Of a DNA stretch of 64,000 nt, positions 23,143-34,215 are shown one piece after another. Every line of letters begins with the position of its first letter. The stretch's first letter is position 1. The position numbers were made by a program, and so were the translations under genes. A model generated the notes under the pieces. That model did no database searches. It was given only the letters and a program-made list of their open reading frames with translations, and had not been told where the DNA came from. Source of the stretch: Adiantum capillus-veneris. Its lineage: Eukaryota; Streptophyta; Polypodiopsida; Polypodiales; Pteridaceae. The stretch covers positions 80,256,025 through 80,320,024 of the forward strand of contig CM043958.1 of assembly GCA_014529385.2 (NCBI GenBank), read 5' to 3'.

Positions 23143-24772
23143 TGTCATAAAATCAAATATCTAACCAACCCAAATGATTTTCTCATATTAAATTGATCAC
23201 TTAATGTGGGAGAATAACGGGGAACAAGTGTTAAGATATAGATATGTGCTTATAGATCTATCTCAACACGGGGCCAATGGTAAAGGGGCCCAAAAGGGAG
23301 ATGGTCTATCAAAGAGCAAGGCTAACCAATGGAGCATAAGACCTTAGGGTTAGCTTCATTGAAGACCTCCAATAAATGTGTCTAAAAGTCCTTTGACCTT
23401 AGGTAAGCTAGGGCTGAGCTTGAGGTGGGAACCCGGCCCAAGCTCGAGGTGCTTGTCCTGCTTGAGGTGCTTGTCGTGCTTGAGGTGTTTGTTATGCTTG
23501 AGGTGCTTGATTAAGATGCTTGAGGTGCTTGACTGGCTCCATGCTTGAGGTGCTTGACTTGCTGCATGATTAAGGTACTTGAGGTGCCTTGAGAAGCTTG
23601 CCTGAGATGCTTGTTGGAACACCCCCTAGTTCAAGTGCTTTGTCATGCTTGGTGAGTAAGGTGCTTGATCACCTAAAGTCAAAAGCATTCCTACAAGAGG
23701 GGGGGCGAGCCCTTTTCCTAGGGGCTAGAGAGAGAACACCCACTCACACACACAAGGGAAGCCCCAACTTGAAGAGGCAGCAAGGACACATGTCAGGCCC
23801 CTACCCATATTACCTTCATGTGTTGCTTGAAGCCTAATTGCTAAGCTTCAAAGGGGTCCAATGATAAATTACATGAATTATCTAATTGTTTTAGCATTTA
23901 TCTAGCCCTCTCTCTCAAAAAGGAAAGGGGGACACTTGTCTCAAGGCTACCCCTACTGCTTGTAATGCCTCCTGCTCATGATTGGCTAGGCCTGGGAGGG
24001 TCCAATGAGCTTCAAGCATGAGCTACAAGGGGGGGTCGACCCAAGCTAGCTAGGGGCTTGCTTGAGGGGTATACTCACCCACACACACTCACAATCACTC
24101 TCTTTGTGTGCTATGCAAAGTGCAAGAGATCCCTCTCCAAGCAAGTGGAGGTTGAGAGCCTACACCAACTCTCTTGGCTATGGAGTGCAAATCCAACCAA
24201 GAGCCATGCTTCAATGCTTGAGCTTGTCATCTCCTTCTTCTTGATTACTATGCTATTATGTATGCTAGCAACAAGAGTATGATAAGTGAGGAACTAGTTC
24301 TTTCTCCTATCAAATGTTTCTTCTTCCTCTTCCCTACCCTCATTCCCTGCTAGCTCTCTCCACCTTCGAAGGTGTTTGAGGTCTTGGGACTGAGGCTTGG
24401 GACAATTAAAGCTTTCTTCAAGTTCATGTTATGCTATGATTGTGATGCATGAAGCTTTCCATCTTCATTGCATCACCTAGGTCACAAGGAACACAAAGAA
24501 TGTATTGTAACAAGTCTCTCTTAATGGGAGAAATCATAATACAAATGCCTATTGGAGGGGGGACCGGCTCCACATATATCCGGTCCTCAACTGTTGTCAT
24601 GTTCTCTAAATTCTCTCTCTTGCAAAAGTATTGTTCATGCCAAGTTAACTAATTGCTATGATTATGTTGCTATCTTCAATTATGTCTACCCGCTGTGCTC
24701 ACAAAGTTATTTCTCGAAAGTATTCTCATTAATTTCCTCTATTCTCAAGTTGAATAGGCTAATTCCATTACA
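23143..24772 (+). repeat. 3' LTR of element B
   Basis: Matches the 5' LTR (16031-17582). It is longer because of extra 'gcttgaggtgcttg' units near 23460-23580 and an extra segment near 23790-23835 that is absent from the 5' LTR. It ends TTACA and is followed by AAAAA. Confidence 0.92.
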
Positions 24773-24777
24773 AAAAA

Positions 24778-25302
24778 TGAATCGAATTTGGGGCTTCTTC
24801 CTTGGCCTTTTGAGGTGTCGTTTAAAGCCTGCAAAGTGGAGTTCTCTAGCAAGCTAGCCCCTTTGTAATTTTGCTTGAAAATGGCCATGGTGATGGCATT
24901 GTAGGCCGGTGTATGTGTTTTCTGAAGTGCAATCAAGCCATAGTTGCCTCCCGTGCTATTGTTTCCCCTTCCCCCCTTCTCTTTCTCCTGCTTTCATGTC
25001 CCTCCTCGGTGTCGGCTGTGTGGAAGTGTGTGCCCCCCCGGACCGATGGTGTTTTGAGTGAGAGAGTGAGATTGAGTGGTTGTGTGCGTGTGCAGGGGCG
25101 GAGACAAGCAGTGGTAGTAGGTGTATCTCGAGTGGTGGATTGCAGAGTGTGTGAGTAGTGGCAATTGAGCAGGCGGTAGTCTGCTAGTGTTAAGTGTTTC
25201 TTTGAAGGTGTTTTTTGAGAGGATAGGGGTGTTGTGGATACCCTGAGCTATAGAGAGGCCCTTTTGTTTGTGCCGGGTCTGTTCCCCCATTCCCCCTCTC
25301 CA
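24778..25302 (+). repeat. 3' LTR of element D, right piece
   Basis: Continues the D LTR after the B insertion and ends at CTCCA (25302). Joined lengths of the two pieces are about 2.22 kb, against about 2.26 kb for the 5' LTR. Confidence 0.9.
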
Positions 25303-25565
25303 ACGTCTCCCAAACACCAAGTAGAGCTTGTCACTCTACTATGCAAGATTGATAGGACTAATGTGCAGACATGCTTGCGGCAGCCTCACGCTCCCAAGCA
25401 CCAAATGGACTAGTCATCCATTGTGGAATGGACTAGTCATCCATTGTGGAATGATGTCGTAGGGTAACATAGGGATCCTCTACCCGCTAAGAAAAGGACT
25501 CATGAATATGCTTTATCTTCTCTACACCATAGTCGAGGAAGACTATGATTTCAAGAGAGAGGTAA
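25303..25565 (+). other. 3' untranslated part of element A, right piece, with polypurine tract
   Basis: Resumes A after D ('acgtctcccaaacacc'). It contains a direct duplication of a ~23-bp unit ('ggactagtcatccattgtgg') at about 25408-25455. It ends in 'agagagaggtaa' (about 25554-25565), the polypurine tract shared with element B. Confidence 0.75.
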
Positions 25566-25680
25566 CATCATAATAATCAATATCTAATTCTCCTAAAAAA
25601 AATTCTCATGTTAAACTAATCATTTAATATGGGGAAGTGCCAGGGGAGAAAAAGCTAGAATATTGGTTAAGCTAGTGAGG
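25566..25680 (+). repeat. Start of the 3' LTR of element A, broken off
   Basis: After the polypurine tract the sequence follows the first ~115 bases of the B LTR ('catcataataatcaatatctaa...'). The terminal TG has become CA. Similarity stops near 25680. The remainder of an A-type LTR reappears only at 28602, as the LTR in front of element C. Confidence 0.6.
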
Positions 25681-28600
25681 CGGTCCGGGGCGGGCAACAA
25701 GAAGAGCAACCTCTAGACACCCTTCAAGGCTCCCGTGCTGCTCAATGGGGCTGGGGCACAACACAACACAAACCAAAACAACAAACCCATAGCCAAATCC
25801 CAACTACACAAGGGGCACCACCTAGTTTAAGAGCGAACTAGGACGCAAAAGAGGAGAATCGTTAGAGCAATCCACAAACAAGCAAGGAATTTACACTAAC
25901 CCTAACACCAATGGAACACTCTCACACACTAAAACACGAGAGAGAGAGAGAGAGAGATGAGAGAGAGATGGTGCTCGGGCTGCTTTGAAGTGTATCGTTA
26001 ATGATCAAGCAAACATAAATATATATATGTGAGAAAGGGAGAGAGGGGGAGGGGGTGCTTGTTGCATTAATACCTTCTTACAAATCTGTCATGACAAATC
26101 AAAGTGAGATTAGTATGTGTTCAACATAGCTTGCGTAAATTTCACCACAACACATCACAAGAAAAGCCACCCCAATCACTGTCTTAAAGCCAGGGGAGTC
26201 CTCTCCACCCTGTCGCCCTCTTACAGTATGTGGGATTTATGGCTAGATTGATGACAACACCAGAGACAAGCTATCAAGAACTTAACAAAAAACACCAAGA
26301 CACTTACGCATCATTGTTGTCCATTACTTCACGTTGGAAGGGAGACAAAGTATCGAAGCTTAGTCCAAATCCACCCTCCTTGATTCAGCAAATGTTGGGC
26401 TTACACTAGTAGGAGAAATGATAGATTTCCTACTCTCAATTGAATGATCACTCTCTCTCTTACAATGGCATAGAGTTCCCTTGCTAATCCCCTATTACAA
26501 CACATGCACATGCATAAGACAATGAGCTTCCACTCAAGAGCTCCTTCTAGAGAGGTTGAGCTTGGCTTCTCAAGCTATAGCATAGTGCTCTTGCTTATCG
26601 CTCCCCCCTTTTGTGCTAGCTACACCCTCCTTTTATAGCAATTTTGAAGGCTAGGGTTACTCCTCTAACCATGGTTGGGTTAGATTTTCCGCAATTTATC
26701 TAATTTCTTTTGCTTGGAATTATCAAGAAGTTGGTGGTGAAAGAGAGAGGAGAGAAATGGAGGTGATAGGACTTTTCATAGTGGGTTAGTGTTAGTAGAG
26801 TTAGTATTAATTTACAAATGGAATTGGATATTTACAATGGGAGTATCCATGTAGGATACAAATAAGGAAGAAAAACTCTTAAGAGGTAAGAAAAGGTGGA
26901 TTTCTTACAAGGTTGATGCTCCAAGTATCTTGAGTAGGGCCAATTTTGACGCTTGTTGACGGTCCACTACCTTTGACGGTACATTTTTTCTCCACTCTTG
27001 ACCTTCCTTGAGAGACAAGGTTATTGAAGCTGAGTAATCAACCACCATGATGCTGTCTTTTAAGAGAAGAGGCTGAATTTTGTGGTTTTTTTGATAGATA
27101 TGGGTAAATTGGAGGAGGAAAAATGAGACTAGGTGGTCAATTTTGGAATGGAATTGTGTGTGGGAGGTATGAGTTCACCATGGTTTCTCTTATTCTTCAA
27201 GGTTGAGGAGAAGGTGAGTAGGGTGCAGAGAGGAGTGGTGAGAGAGGTGGGGATGATGAGTGGAGAAGTGTGTGTGAAAGAGGAAAATGATAAAGTGGAA
27301 GAGAGAGTGTGGCTGCATAGCATGGAAAAACTGGGGTCCACTAATAAAATCATAGCTCACAGCTCGTAGCTCAAAAAAATATGAAAAAATTTGAGGCAAA
27401 AGTTCAGCCCACGAGCTACAACTTTTGTTTGTATCACCTTTTCAAATTCGGAGAGCAAGTGAACTTTAAAAATTCAGCAAAACCGATCGTTTTTTTTCGC
27501 TGCACAAGGTCCTTGTGGGGTCCTTCTTTGGATGATTCTTTTGAATACCTCCAAGAGTGAGCCCTCCATAGTGCATGTATGCATGCCACCTACCCTTGAC
27601 CTTATTTGGTAGGTCTATAATTGAAGATATTGTTGAGATTATGATATAAGTGAATAGTACAACTAAGAAAATCAAATATTGAGGGGTCTAAAAAATATGT
27701 ACATGTCAAATATAAATAATATAAGTGGAAAAAAAATATAAAGGGGTCAAAATAAATCTCTCTCATTATAAGTCTACCATAAAAAGATGAATATTTTTGG
27801 TGGTCTAATTTATGAGAGTAATAGAGAATATATGTAGGAAGGAAAAAATCACAATAGTGAAAAAAATATACACATAAATAGAACTAGTTTTTTTGGATTT
27901 TTGTTGGGATGGAGTTACACCAAATTAAGAGAAGCTTACATGAAAATATTTCTATATGGAATAAAGAATATGAAAAATATAAGAGAAGCTTACATGAAAA
28001 TATAAGAGAAGCTTACATGAAAATATTTCTATATGGAATAAAGAATATGAAAAATGGTAAGAAAAATTGTGGTAATGGTGAGGCAATGTACAGAGCATAA
28101 ATATCACACACCTAGGTAGAAATATTAAAATAAATACCAAAATAATTATGAAAAAATCTTTTATTTAAGCCCTATATACAAAGAAATATTTACATACGCA
28201 TGGGCCATAATATACTTATTTTTTTATTATTATTTTTTTTTTTTTGGCTCAACTAGCCCAATGGCTAGCTAATTGAGGGTTTTTTAAGAAGATATGGGAA
28301 AAATCCCGTGACTCACGCACGCCTATGTACAGTGAAATGGTAGGGATAGCCACAGTGTTTGGGTGATTTTGGTAGGGTGAGGTAACTCACTGTGGCAATT
28401 ACAAAGAGCCGAAAAACGGCTATCACTAGCAGACCGGCCACAGTAGGGATCCAAAGGAGGGAAAATAGGGATCCAAAGGGGGGGCCATCTGCAAAAGAGC
28501 CATGTGCAACATTGGGCTAAAAAGACCCTAAGGTTCAGCACATTCAGACTTCCAAAATGCTAAGGTTCCAAAATTCAAAGGTTGTGTCCAAAGGTCAACC
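25681..28600. other. Unclassified 2.9-kb insertion-like region
   Basis: No gene is recognisable. It contains a GA microsatellite (about 25937-25965). On the minus strand the stretch 26640-26393 looks like an LTR end: a TATAAAAGG box at about 26639-26631 and 'gtaagcccaaca' ending at 26393. It also contains AT-rich DNA with internal repeats at 27927-28055, and poly-T near 28220-28245. It splits what appears to be one A-type LTR. Its nature is open: a minus-strand retroelement fragment plus other debris is my best guess. Confidence 0.35.
27927..28055 (+). repeat. Tandem repeat of an AT-rich unit
   Basis: The unit 'aagagaagcttacatgaaaa' occurs at 27927, 27981 and 28004. The first and third copies continue through the same ~30 bases ('tatttctatatggaataaag'); the middle one is shortened. 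Confidence 0.8.
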
Positions 28601-28601
28601 A

Positions 28602-29910
28602 TGGGAGGAATTGGATGCTTTGTGTGTGTCCCAAAAGTCTTTACAAATCCCTACATAGGAGGGGGCGAGCCTTGCTTGTAGGATGAGAAAGAAAGTCACA
28701 CACACACACACACAAGCTCCCTTTACACAAAGGGAATGAGGGACACATGTCAGCTTCCTAGGCCAGATGCCCACAAGGTGTACCCAATTCCTATTGAATG
28801 GCCTTGGAGGTGGACCAACGAGAATTAGGCTAGCGTAAATCTAGTTTAATTAATATAAAAACACTTAATAAAAGAACCAAAGAGAATTAAGCCCTCTAGA
28901 AGACTATTGGACAATCTCCCAAGGGGTCCAATGAGCATTCAGCAGCCCAATGGCTTGCCTGATTCCTATTGGCCAAGAGGCAAAGGGGTACAATGAGAGT
29001 TTAGTTGAATTATTAAATTACCTAAAGCTCTCACAAAAGGGGAAAGGGGGACACATGTCAGAAGGCTATAACTTATGCTGCTAAATTGTCATTGGCTAGC
29101 CCTAGGGAGGTCCAATGAGAGGGTATCATGAGCAAATAACAAGAGGGGTCGACCAAGCGAGAGAGGGGGCTGATTTTTGCAAGGAGTTATCATACACACA
29201 CACTCACACAATCTCATGTTTGAAGTAAAGAAGACTCTCTCTCCTTCTCAAGCTTTAATGGAAAGCTTACCACCTACTCCAAGCTTGTGAGAAAGGAGGC
29301 CTACACCAACAACTCTTGGCTTTGTGATGCAAATCCAACCAAGAGCCAAGATTCAATGCATGCTCATGTCCTCTACCATGCTAATTACTAAGCTAAGCTA
29401 TGCTAATATGAGTGATTATGTGAGGAGATGTACATCTTTCTCGTAAGAATACTCCTACTTCCTCTCAATCTACTCTCATACCCTGCTAGCTCTCACCATC
29501 TTCGAAGGTGTGTGAGGTCTTGGGTCTGAGACCGGGGAGAATTGATGTTGTGTTTGATAAGTGTTTTGCTTAGTGCATGAAGCTTTCATCTTCATTGCAC
29601 TACCTAGTCTTGAAGGAACACAAAGAATTGTATTGTACAATGTCTCTCTTGATGGGAGAAACCATAATACAAAGCCTTTTGGAGGGGGGACCGGCTCCAT
29701 GTAAATCCGATCCTCAACTGTTGTCAATATCTTAATTTCTCTCTCTTTTGAAAGTATTGTTCGTGCTATCTAACTAGGTGTTATGCTTTTTGTTGATCTC
29801 TCCACCCAAGCACTCTTGTAATTCTCATTAGGAATCTATTCTAATGAAATGCCCACTATGTTCATGCTAATTTCCGCTACACACAAGTTTTTAGGCCATT
29901 AAATGTTACA
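28602..29910 (+). repeat. LTR in front of element C
   Basis: Closely matches 1-1304, with a shorter CA microsatellite and an extra ~16 bases near 28913. It ends TTACA at 29910. The left border is not visible because the A copy is cut by the window edge. It may be the same LTR whose first ~115 bases lie at 25566. Confidence 0.82.
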
Positions 29911-29911
29911 T

Positions 29912-29923
29912 TGGTATCAGAGC
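29912..29923 (+). other. Primer binding site of element C
   Basis: TGGTATCAGAGC, the unmutated initiator tRNA-Met type site, one base after the LTR. Confidence 0.9.
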
Positions 29924-30326
29924 ACAAGGTTTCTCTTTTCCTGCTCAAGAAGGGAGGTCATCAACCTAGCTATAAATGGTTGGTATTATTAATTTCATGT
30001 GAGTAAGTAGAATAGGGATTTTTCAGCCTTGCAGTGCGCCTCCCTTCGTGCAGCTAACAGGCATCGCCGTCGAGAGCTATGGTCTTAATAGTGGAGTCCT
30101 ACGGGGCTTGCCTACGACTTAACCACTATTGAGCTATTAGAAGCTTGACAGGAGCCGGTGCTATTTTGATGTTGAATGACCATCTCATCTATTCCTTGAA
30201 ATTAATGGTATTTGAGCCACGGGTACAGTAGCTTGAGTGCTTTTTCTAATGGGGTAAAGAGGAGTAGCAACTAGGGCTTGAAGTGCCAAAGTACACCTAA
30301 AAAGTTTACACCTAAAAGTTGTTAGA

Positions 30327-31915
30327 ATGGCTGACAATAGTAAAGAGAGTGAAATCAATGTTGATAACTTTGATTTTGCTAATGAGCAAGCTACTAATGA
30401 TGCTCCGATGCTTGTTAACTATCTTGTTTCTAGGCTTCAACAAGCCATGTGCAATCCATCTCTCCAAAATGAAGTGCAACGGTAGCTCCGTGCTCATGGG
30501 ATTCTCCAACCTCACCACCATGACGAGAGAACACCTAGGAAGCCTCCTAGTGAGACTTCCAAAAGAGGTCTCTCTCCAATTCCGGAAGAAGAAGAGAATC
30601 CATACGAAGGGCTCAAGAATTTACTTCTTGATGATGCATCTCCTTCCCAAAGGAGAACTCAAGAGCCTCCTTCGAAGGAACGAGAAAGAAGTTAGTCTCC
30701 CGCCACCTCGGCGGAGATGGCTCCATGAAGACGGCGGGCTAAATGCTCTCCATCACCACCAAAGCGGAGAAGACCATCGCACCCTTCTCCACACCATAAT
30801 TCAAAGACGGATGATAAAAAGCAAGAGAAGAAAGAGGACATCCTCTTCTCCATCTTCTTCATCCTCTTCCTCTTATGAAAGTGATGGTGAAGATGACGAA
30901 GATCAAGACAAGAAAAAGGCGAGAAAGAGGTCACCCTCTTCTCCACCTTCCTCAAATTCTTCACCTCTGGAAGAAAGTGATTGTGCAACATTGAACCATC
31001 AAAAAGAACAGGCCATAGAAAATCCTATGCCGCGTAGAAGAGGTCATCCAAGCTCAAGAAGTTCAAAGAGCGAGGGAAGAGCATCTCTTTCCTTACCTAC
31101 GATGGCACCTTTGGTGCTACGGACAAAGTTATTGGCCTTTATCCGACAGTTCAATGCGGCGTTTGGAGATGAGGGCTTCACGGAGTCCTTTAAGCTAGGC
31201 CATATAGCTATGCACTTTCAAAAGTCCGCCAGGCAATGGTAATCTAGCCTACGGGCCATTGGTCAAGCTCCACGAACATGGAAACCTTTAAGAGCTTTCA
31301 TTATGAAGCGGTTTTTGGCCACCGATGCTAAGGACAAAGTACTCACCGAATGGCGAAGCCTGAAGCTCTCTCCCTACGAATACATTCACAAATATGTAGA
31401 CAAGTTTTGGGACTTACAACTTAAAGCCACTGTCTTCAAAAAGTTGGATTTTGGAGAGCAAAAGCAACAATTTTGTGCGGGCTTTACCGAAGAAATGGCG
31501 GAGTATGTCAACTCCCAAAGGCCACATACAATATCGGCGGTAATACACCATACTATGGTGGCCTCTCGAATCAATTTCCAAACGGGGGCTAAAAGAAATA
31601 ATAAGCCCACGGAAAACAAGGGTTCCAACGAGCCTAAGGGGAAGGACAATGTCCAAAAGTCTCCTAAGGGCAACTCCAACAAAGCTAAAGAGAAGGGAGT
31701 TTACAAAGGTAAAAACAAACTCTCTCCTGAAGAGCTTGAGTGTTATCGCAAGGATAACCGGTGTTTCAAGTGCAGCGAACAAGGGCATGCGTACCGCGCT
31801 TGTCCCCAAAAGAACAACCGCCAAGATCCTCCTAGAGCTACCTTGGTTGAAATCCAAGAGGAGGAGATTCACCAAACTCACCACAAAGGATCTCCTCTAT
31901 GCCATGCTTGTGGAA
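30327..31915 (+). pseudogene. gag pseudogene of element C
   Basis: Starts at ATG 30327 (MADNSKES). An in-frame TAG at 30483-30485 (CAA/CAG in relatives) ends it after 52 codons. It shares with element A the TGA 399 bases after the start (30726-30728), the extra base in 'gttattggcc' near 31131, and TAA after Gln-Trp near 31240. A deletion of about 11 bases near 30830 is its own. Capsid similarity is good at 31140-31600. The zinc knuckle at 31762-31803 is complete (CX2CX4HX4C), unlike that of A. Non-functional as a whole. Confidence 0.85.
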
Positions 31916-33592
31916 AGGTAAGAGAACATGATGCTTTTATTCTCTTTGACCCTGGTTCTACTCACAATTTTATATCTATAGAGTTGGCCACCAAGCTAGG
32001 CATACAAGCCTACGAGATGGGAGATGTCCTACCCGCAGACAGTGCTTTCAAGGGGCAAGAAGCTTCAGACACTCCCTTAATCGGGAAATTGAGGCTTCAT
32101 GTCTAAAGCTATGTGGACAAAGAGGACTTGTTTATCTCTCCTCTAAAGCATGAGGATGTAATCCTAGGGGCACCATGGTTTGATTGTCTGGCTGCCAATG
32201 TTAAATTCCCTAAAGGAGAATCTCCTTTAAGTTCAGGGAAAAAGACATGTATATAGATGCTAAGGAAATGGGTAACACTATCCCCATCGCATACACCAGC
32301 TTTCAACAAGTCAATAAAGAGCTCTATTTCCGTGTACATGATTTTTGTTAAAGATTCTCAAAATGAACCTAATGCTTTAGCAAAAGAAAATAAAAGCAAC
32401 CAAAAGGAATTAGAGTTATCCAATTTTCTCAAGGGGTTTCAAGATGTTTTTATTGACGACATCCCTTGTGAGCTACCTCCTAAACGAGGTAATGATGACC
32501 ATGCAATTGAACTTCTTCCAGGAAGTTCACCACCTAACAAACCTCGTTATAAAGCCTCTCAAGCTCAACAAGAGGATATTATGCGGCAAGTGCATGAGTT
32601 AGTTGAGAAGGGCATGGTTAGGCCTAGCTCATCTCCATTTTGCTTACATGTGCTATTAGTGAAAAAGAAAGACGGCACATATTGTATGTGTGTTGACTAT
32701 AGAGCACTAAATAGGATCACTATCAAGAATAGGTTTCCCGTTTCACAGGTAGAAGACCTATTTGATAAGCTACAAGGATCGACCTACTTCAGTAGGATTG
32801 ACCTAAAAAGTGGCTATCATCAAATAAGGATAGTTGATCAAGACATTGTAAAGACCGCATTTCGCACCACATTTGTTCTTTACGAATACATTGTCATGCC
32901 TTTTGGCTTGACCAATGCACCAGCGACATTCAACCGCTTGATGGAGAAGTTGTTTAGGCCTCATCGAACCTTCACTGAAGTGTTCTTTGATGATATTATC
33001 ATCTACTCTAATTCATTAGACGAACACAAGCAACACCTCCAGGTAATATTTCAAGTTTTAAGAGAGAATAAACTTTATGTTAATCAAAAGAAAAGTGAAT
33101 TCTTCTTGCAAGAGATTCAGTATTTAGGTCACATTATCTCTCAAGATGGCATCCAAATGGATCCATCAAAGTTAGAGGTAATAAAAGGATGGCCTAAACC
33201 AAAGAATCTTCATGAACTAAGAAGCTTTATAGGTATGTGTGGATACTATAGACGCTTCATAGAAAAGTTCTCACAAATTGCGGGACCATCACATGACCTA
33301 ACAAAGAAAAGCGTTAGGTATACATGGTCTACTAAGGAGAACATTGCTTTCGAAAAGCTTAAAGAAAAGCTTATCTCTGAACCTATGCTTACACTACCGG
33401 ATCTCTCAAAACCATTTGAGGTCCAATGTGATGCTTGTGGTGATTGCCTTGAAGCTGTTTTGCTTCAAGAAGGGCACACCATAGGCTATGGAAGTCGAAG
33501 GCTTGACCCTGTTGAGCAAGCTCTAGGCATATATGAAAAGGAACTCCTTGCAGTTCTACATGCCTTAGACTCATGGAATCACTATTTATTGT
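31916..33592 (+). pseudogene. Protease, RT and partial RNase H pseudogene of element C, truncated
   Basis: The protease triad Asp-Pro-Gly is at 31948. A TAA at 32104-32106 (Gln codon in relatives) and a one-base deletion near 32213 break the protease part. A 445-codon frame (32257-33594) covers the rest of the region up to RT and RNase H. The Phe-Asp-Asp active site is intact (aspartates 32989-32994). Gly to Val in the usual TTFGLYEY motif is a possible further defect. The copy stops inside RNase H, after SWNHYLL at 33592. Integrase, chromodomain and 3' LTR are missing. Sequence after that belongs to the minus-strand element E. Confidence 0.87.
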
Positions 33593-33799
33593 GATTCTAT
33601 ATAAGCCCTCATGAGCATAATCTGTGAGCACTCTCATGGATTTATTGGCTTTGATGAATCTCACGTTCAGTTTGTTGATCAGAGGATGCCTCTCCTCTAT
33701 GTATTCTCCCAATCCCCCTTTTGAAGGCATGGCAGCGTTTCTTGCGTTTTTCATGTCTCGGAGTGGAGTAGAGAACCTTGGTGGTGGATGATGCGTCAT
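33593..33799 (-). pseudogene. Truncated gag-like start of element E
   Basis: On the minus strand an ATG at 33799 opens a frame (MTHHPPPRFSTPLRDM) of about 69 codons, which runs into the junction with element C at 33593. Beyond that the frame reads antisense C and is meaningless. Its place, about 1.9 kb after the LTR and primer site of E, is where gag should begin, so I infer a gag N-terminus. I do not recognise the protein from its residues. Confidence 0.5.
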
Positions 33800-34215
33800 G
33801 GTTAAGGCTCACTCAAAAGTCTCAAGATAGTCCTTGACAATCCCACTTTGGCTTAGTGCAACCTATCCCCTTTTGCTCTTGATGAGGTCTCTCAGAAGTT
33901 AGGAATTTTTGACTTTTTGGTCTCTGGAAACTTGTCTTGGGGTACCCTAAAATTTTAGATTTAGGAAACCTATTAAAATTTAGTTTTCTTCCTAGCTATA
34001 CCTGACTCAATTTGGAGTTGTCTATCAAAAGTTAGAGCACTTTTAGTGAATTGCACTTGAAACAGCACTCAAAACAGTCTAAGGACCTGAACACAGGTAC
34101 TTTGGCTTGTATCTTGGTCTTTAGAAGGTATTTTTAGCGCAAACTTGAGATTTGGGATGTCCTCAAGTATATCTACAAGATCACCAAGTCACATACCCCC
34201 ACTACGCTGAGAGGT

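Larger units (their letters stand above)
16031..24772 (+). mobile_element. Element B: near-complete Ty3/gypsy chromovirus inserted in the LTR of D
   Basis: The 8.7-kb element is bounded by LTRs of about 1552 and 1630 bp, TGTCATAA at the start and TTACA at the end. A 5-bp duplication AAAAA lies at 16026-16030 and 24773-24777. The undisturbed target is visible in the 5' LTR of D near 8484. It encodes gag, protease, RT, RNase H, integrase and a chromodomain. By eye the two LTRs differ by roughly twenty substitutions plus repeat-number changes, so this is one of the younger insertions here. Confidence 0.93.
6758..25302 (+). mobile_element. Element D: Ty3/gypsy, Tat-like with two RNase H domains, split by B
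   Basis: Two 2.2-kb LTRs bound gag, protease, RT, RNase H, second RNase H and integrase. It interrupts the 3' untranslated part of element A at 'gacgacg/acgtc'. A clean five-base target duplication is not visible; 'acg' is shared at both edges. It is younger than A and older than B. Confidence 0.85.
1..25680 (+). mobile_element. Element A: decayed Ty3/gypsy chromovirus, split by D
   Basis: Order of parts: 5' LTR (1-1304), primer site, gag, protease, reverse transcriptase, RNase H, integrase, chromodomain (to 6586). Then comes the D+B insertion (6758-25302), the remaining 3' untranslated part with polypurine tract, and the start of the 3' LTR at 25566. The order and chromodomain place it among chromoviruses. 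It is the oldest layer of the nest because D interrupts it. Every open reading frame is damaged. Confidence 0.85.
28602..33592 (+). mobile_element. Element C: truncated sister copy of element A
   Basis: LTR, primer site, gag and pol up to RNase H, then an abrupt end against another element. Base-level similarity to A is very high across LTR and internal region. At least three shared disabling mutations show both copies descend from one already damaged ancestor. Confidence 0.87.

Noticed and set aside
6745-25310. Perfect five-base target duplication for element D
   Set aside because: The flanks 'gacga' and 'acgtc' do not match cleanly; only 'acg' is shared.
33389-33592. C-terminal continuation of the gag-like frame of E
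   Set aside because: This part is antisense to RNase H of element C, so the frame there is accidental.
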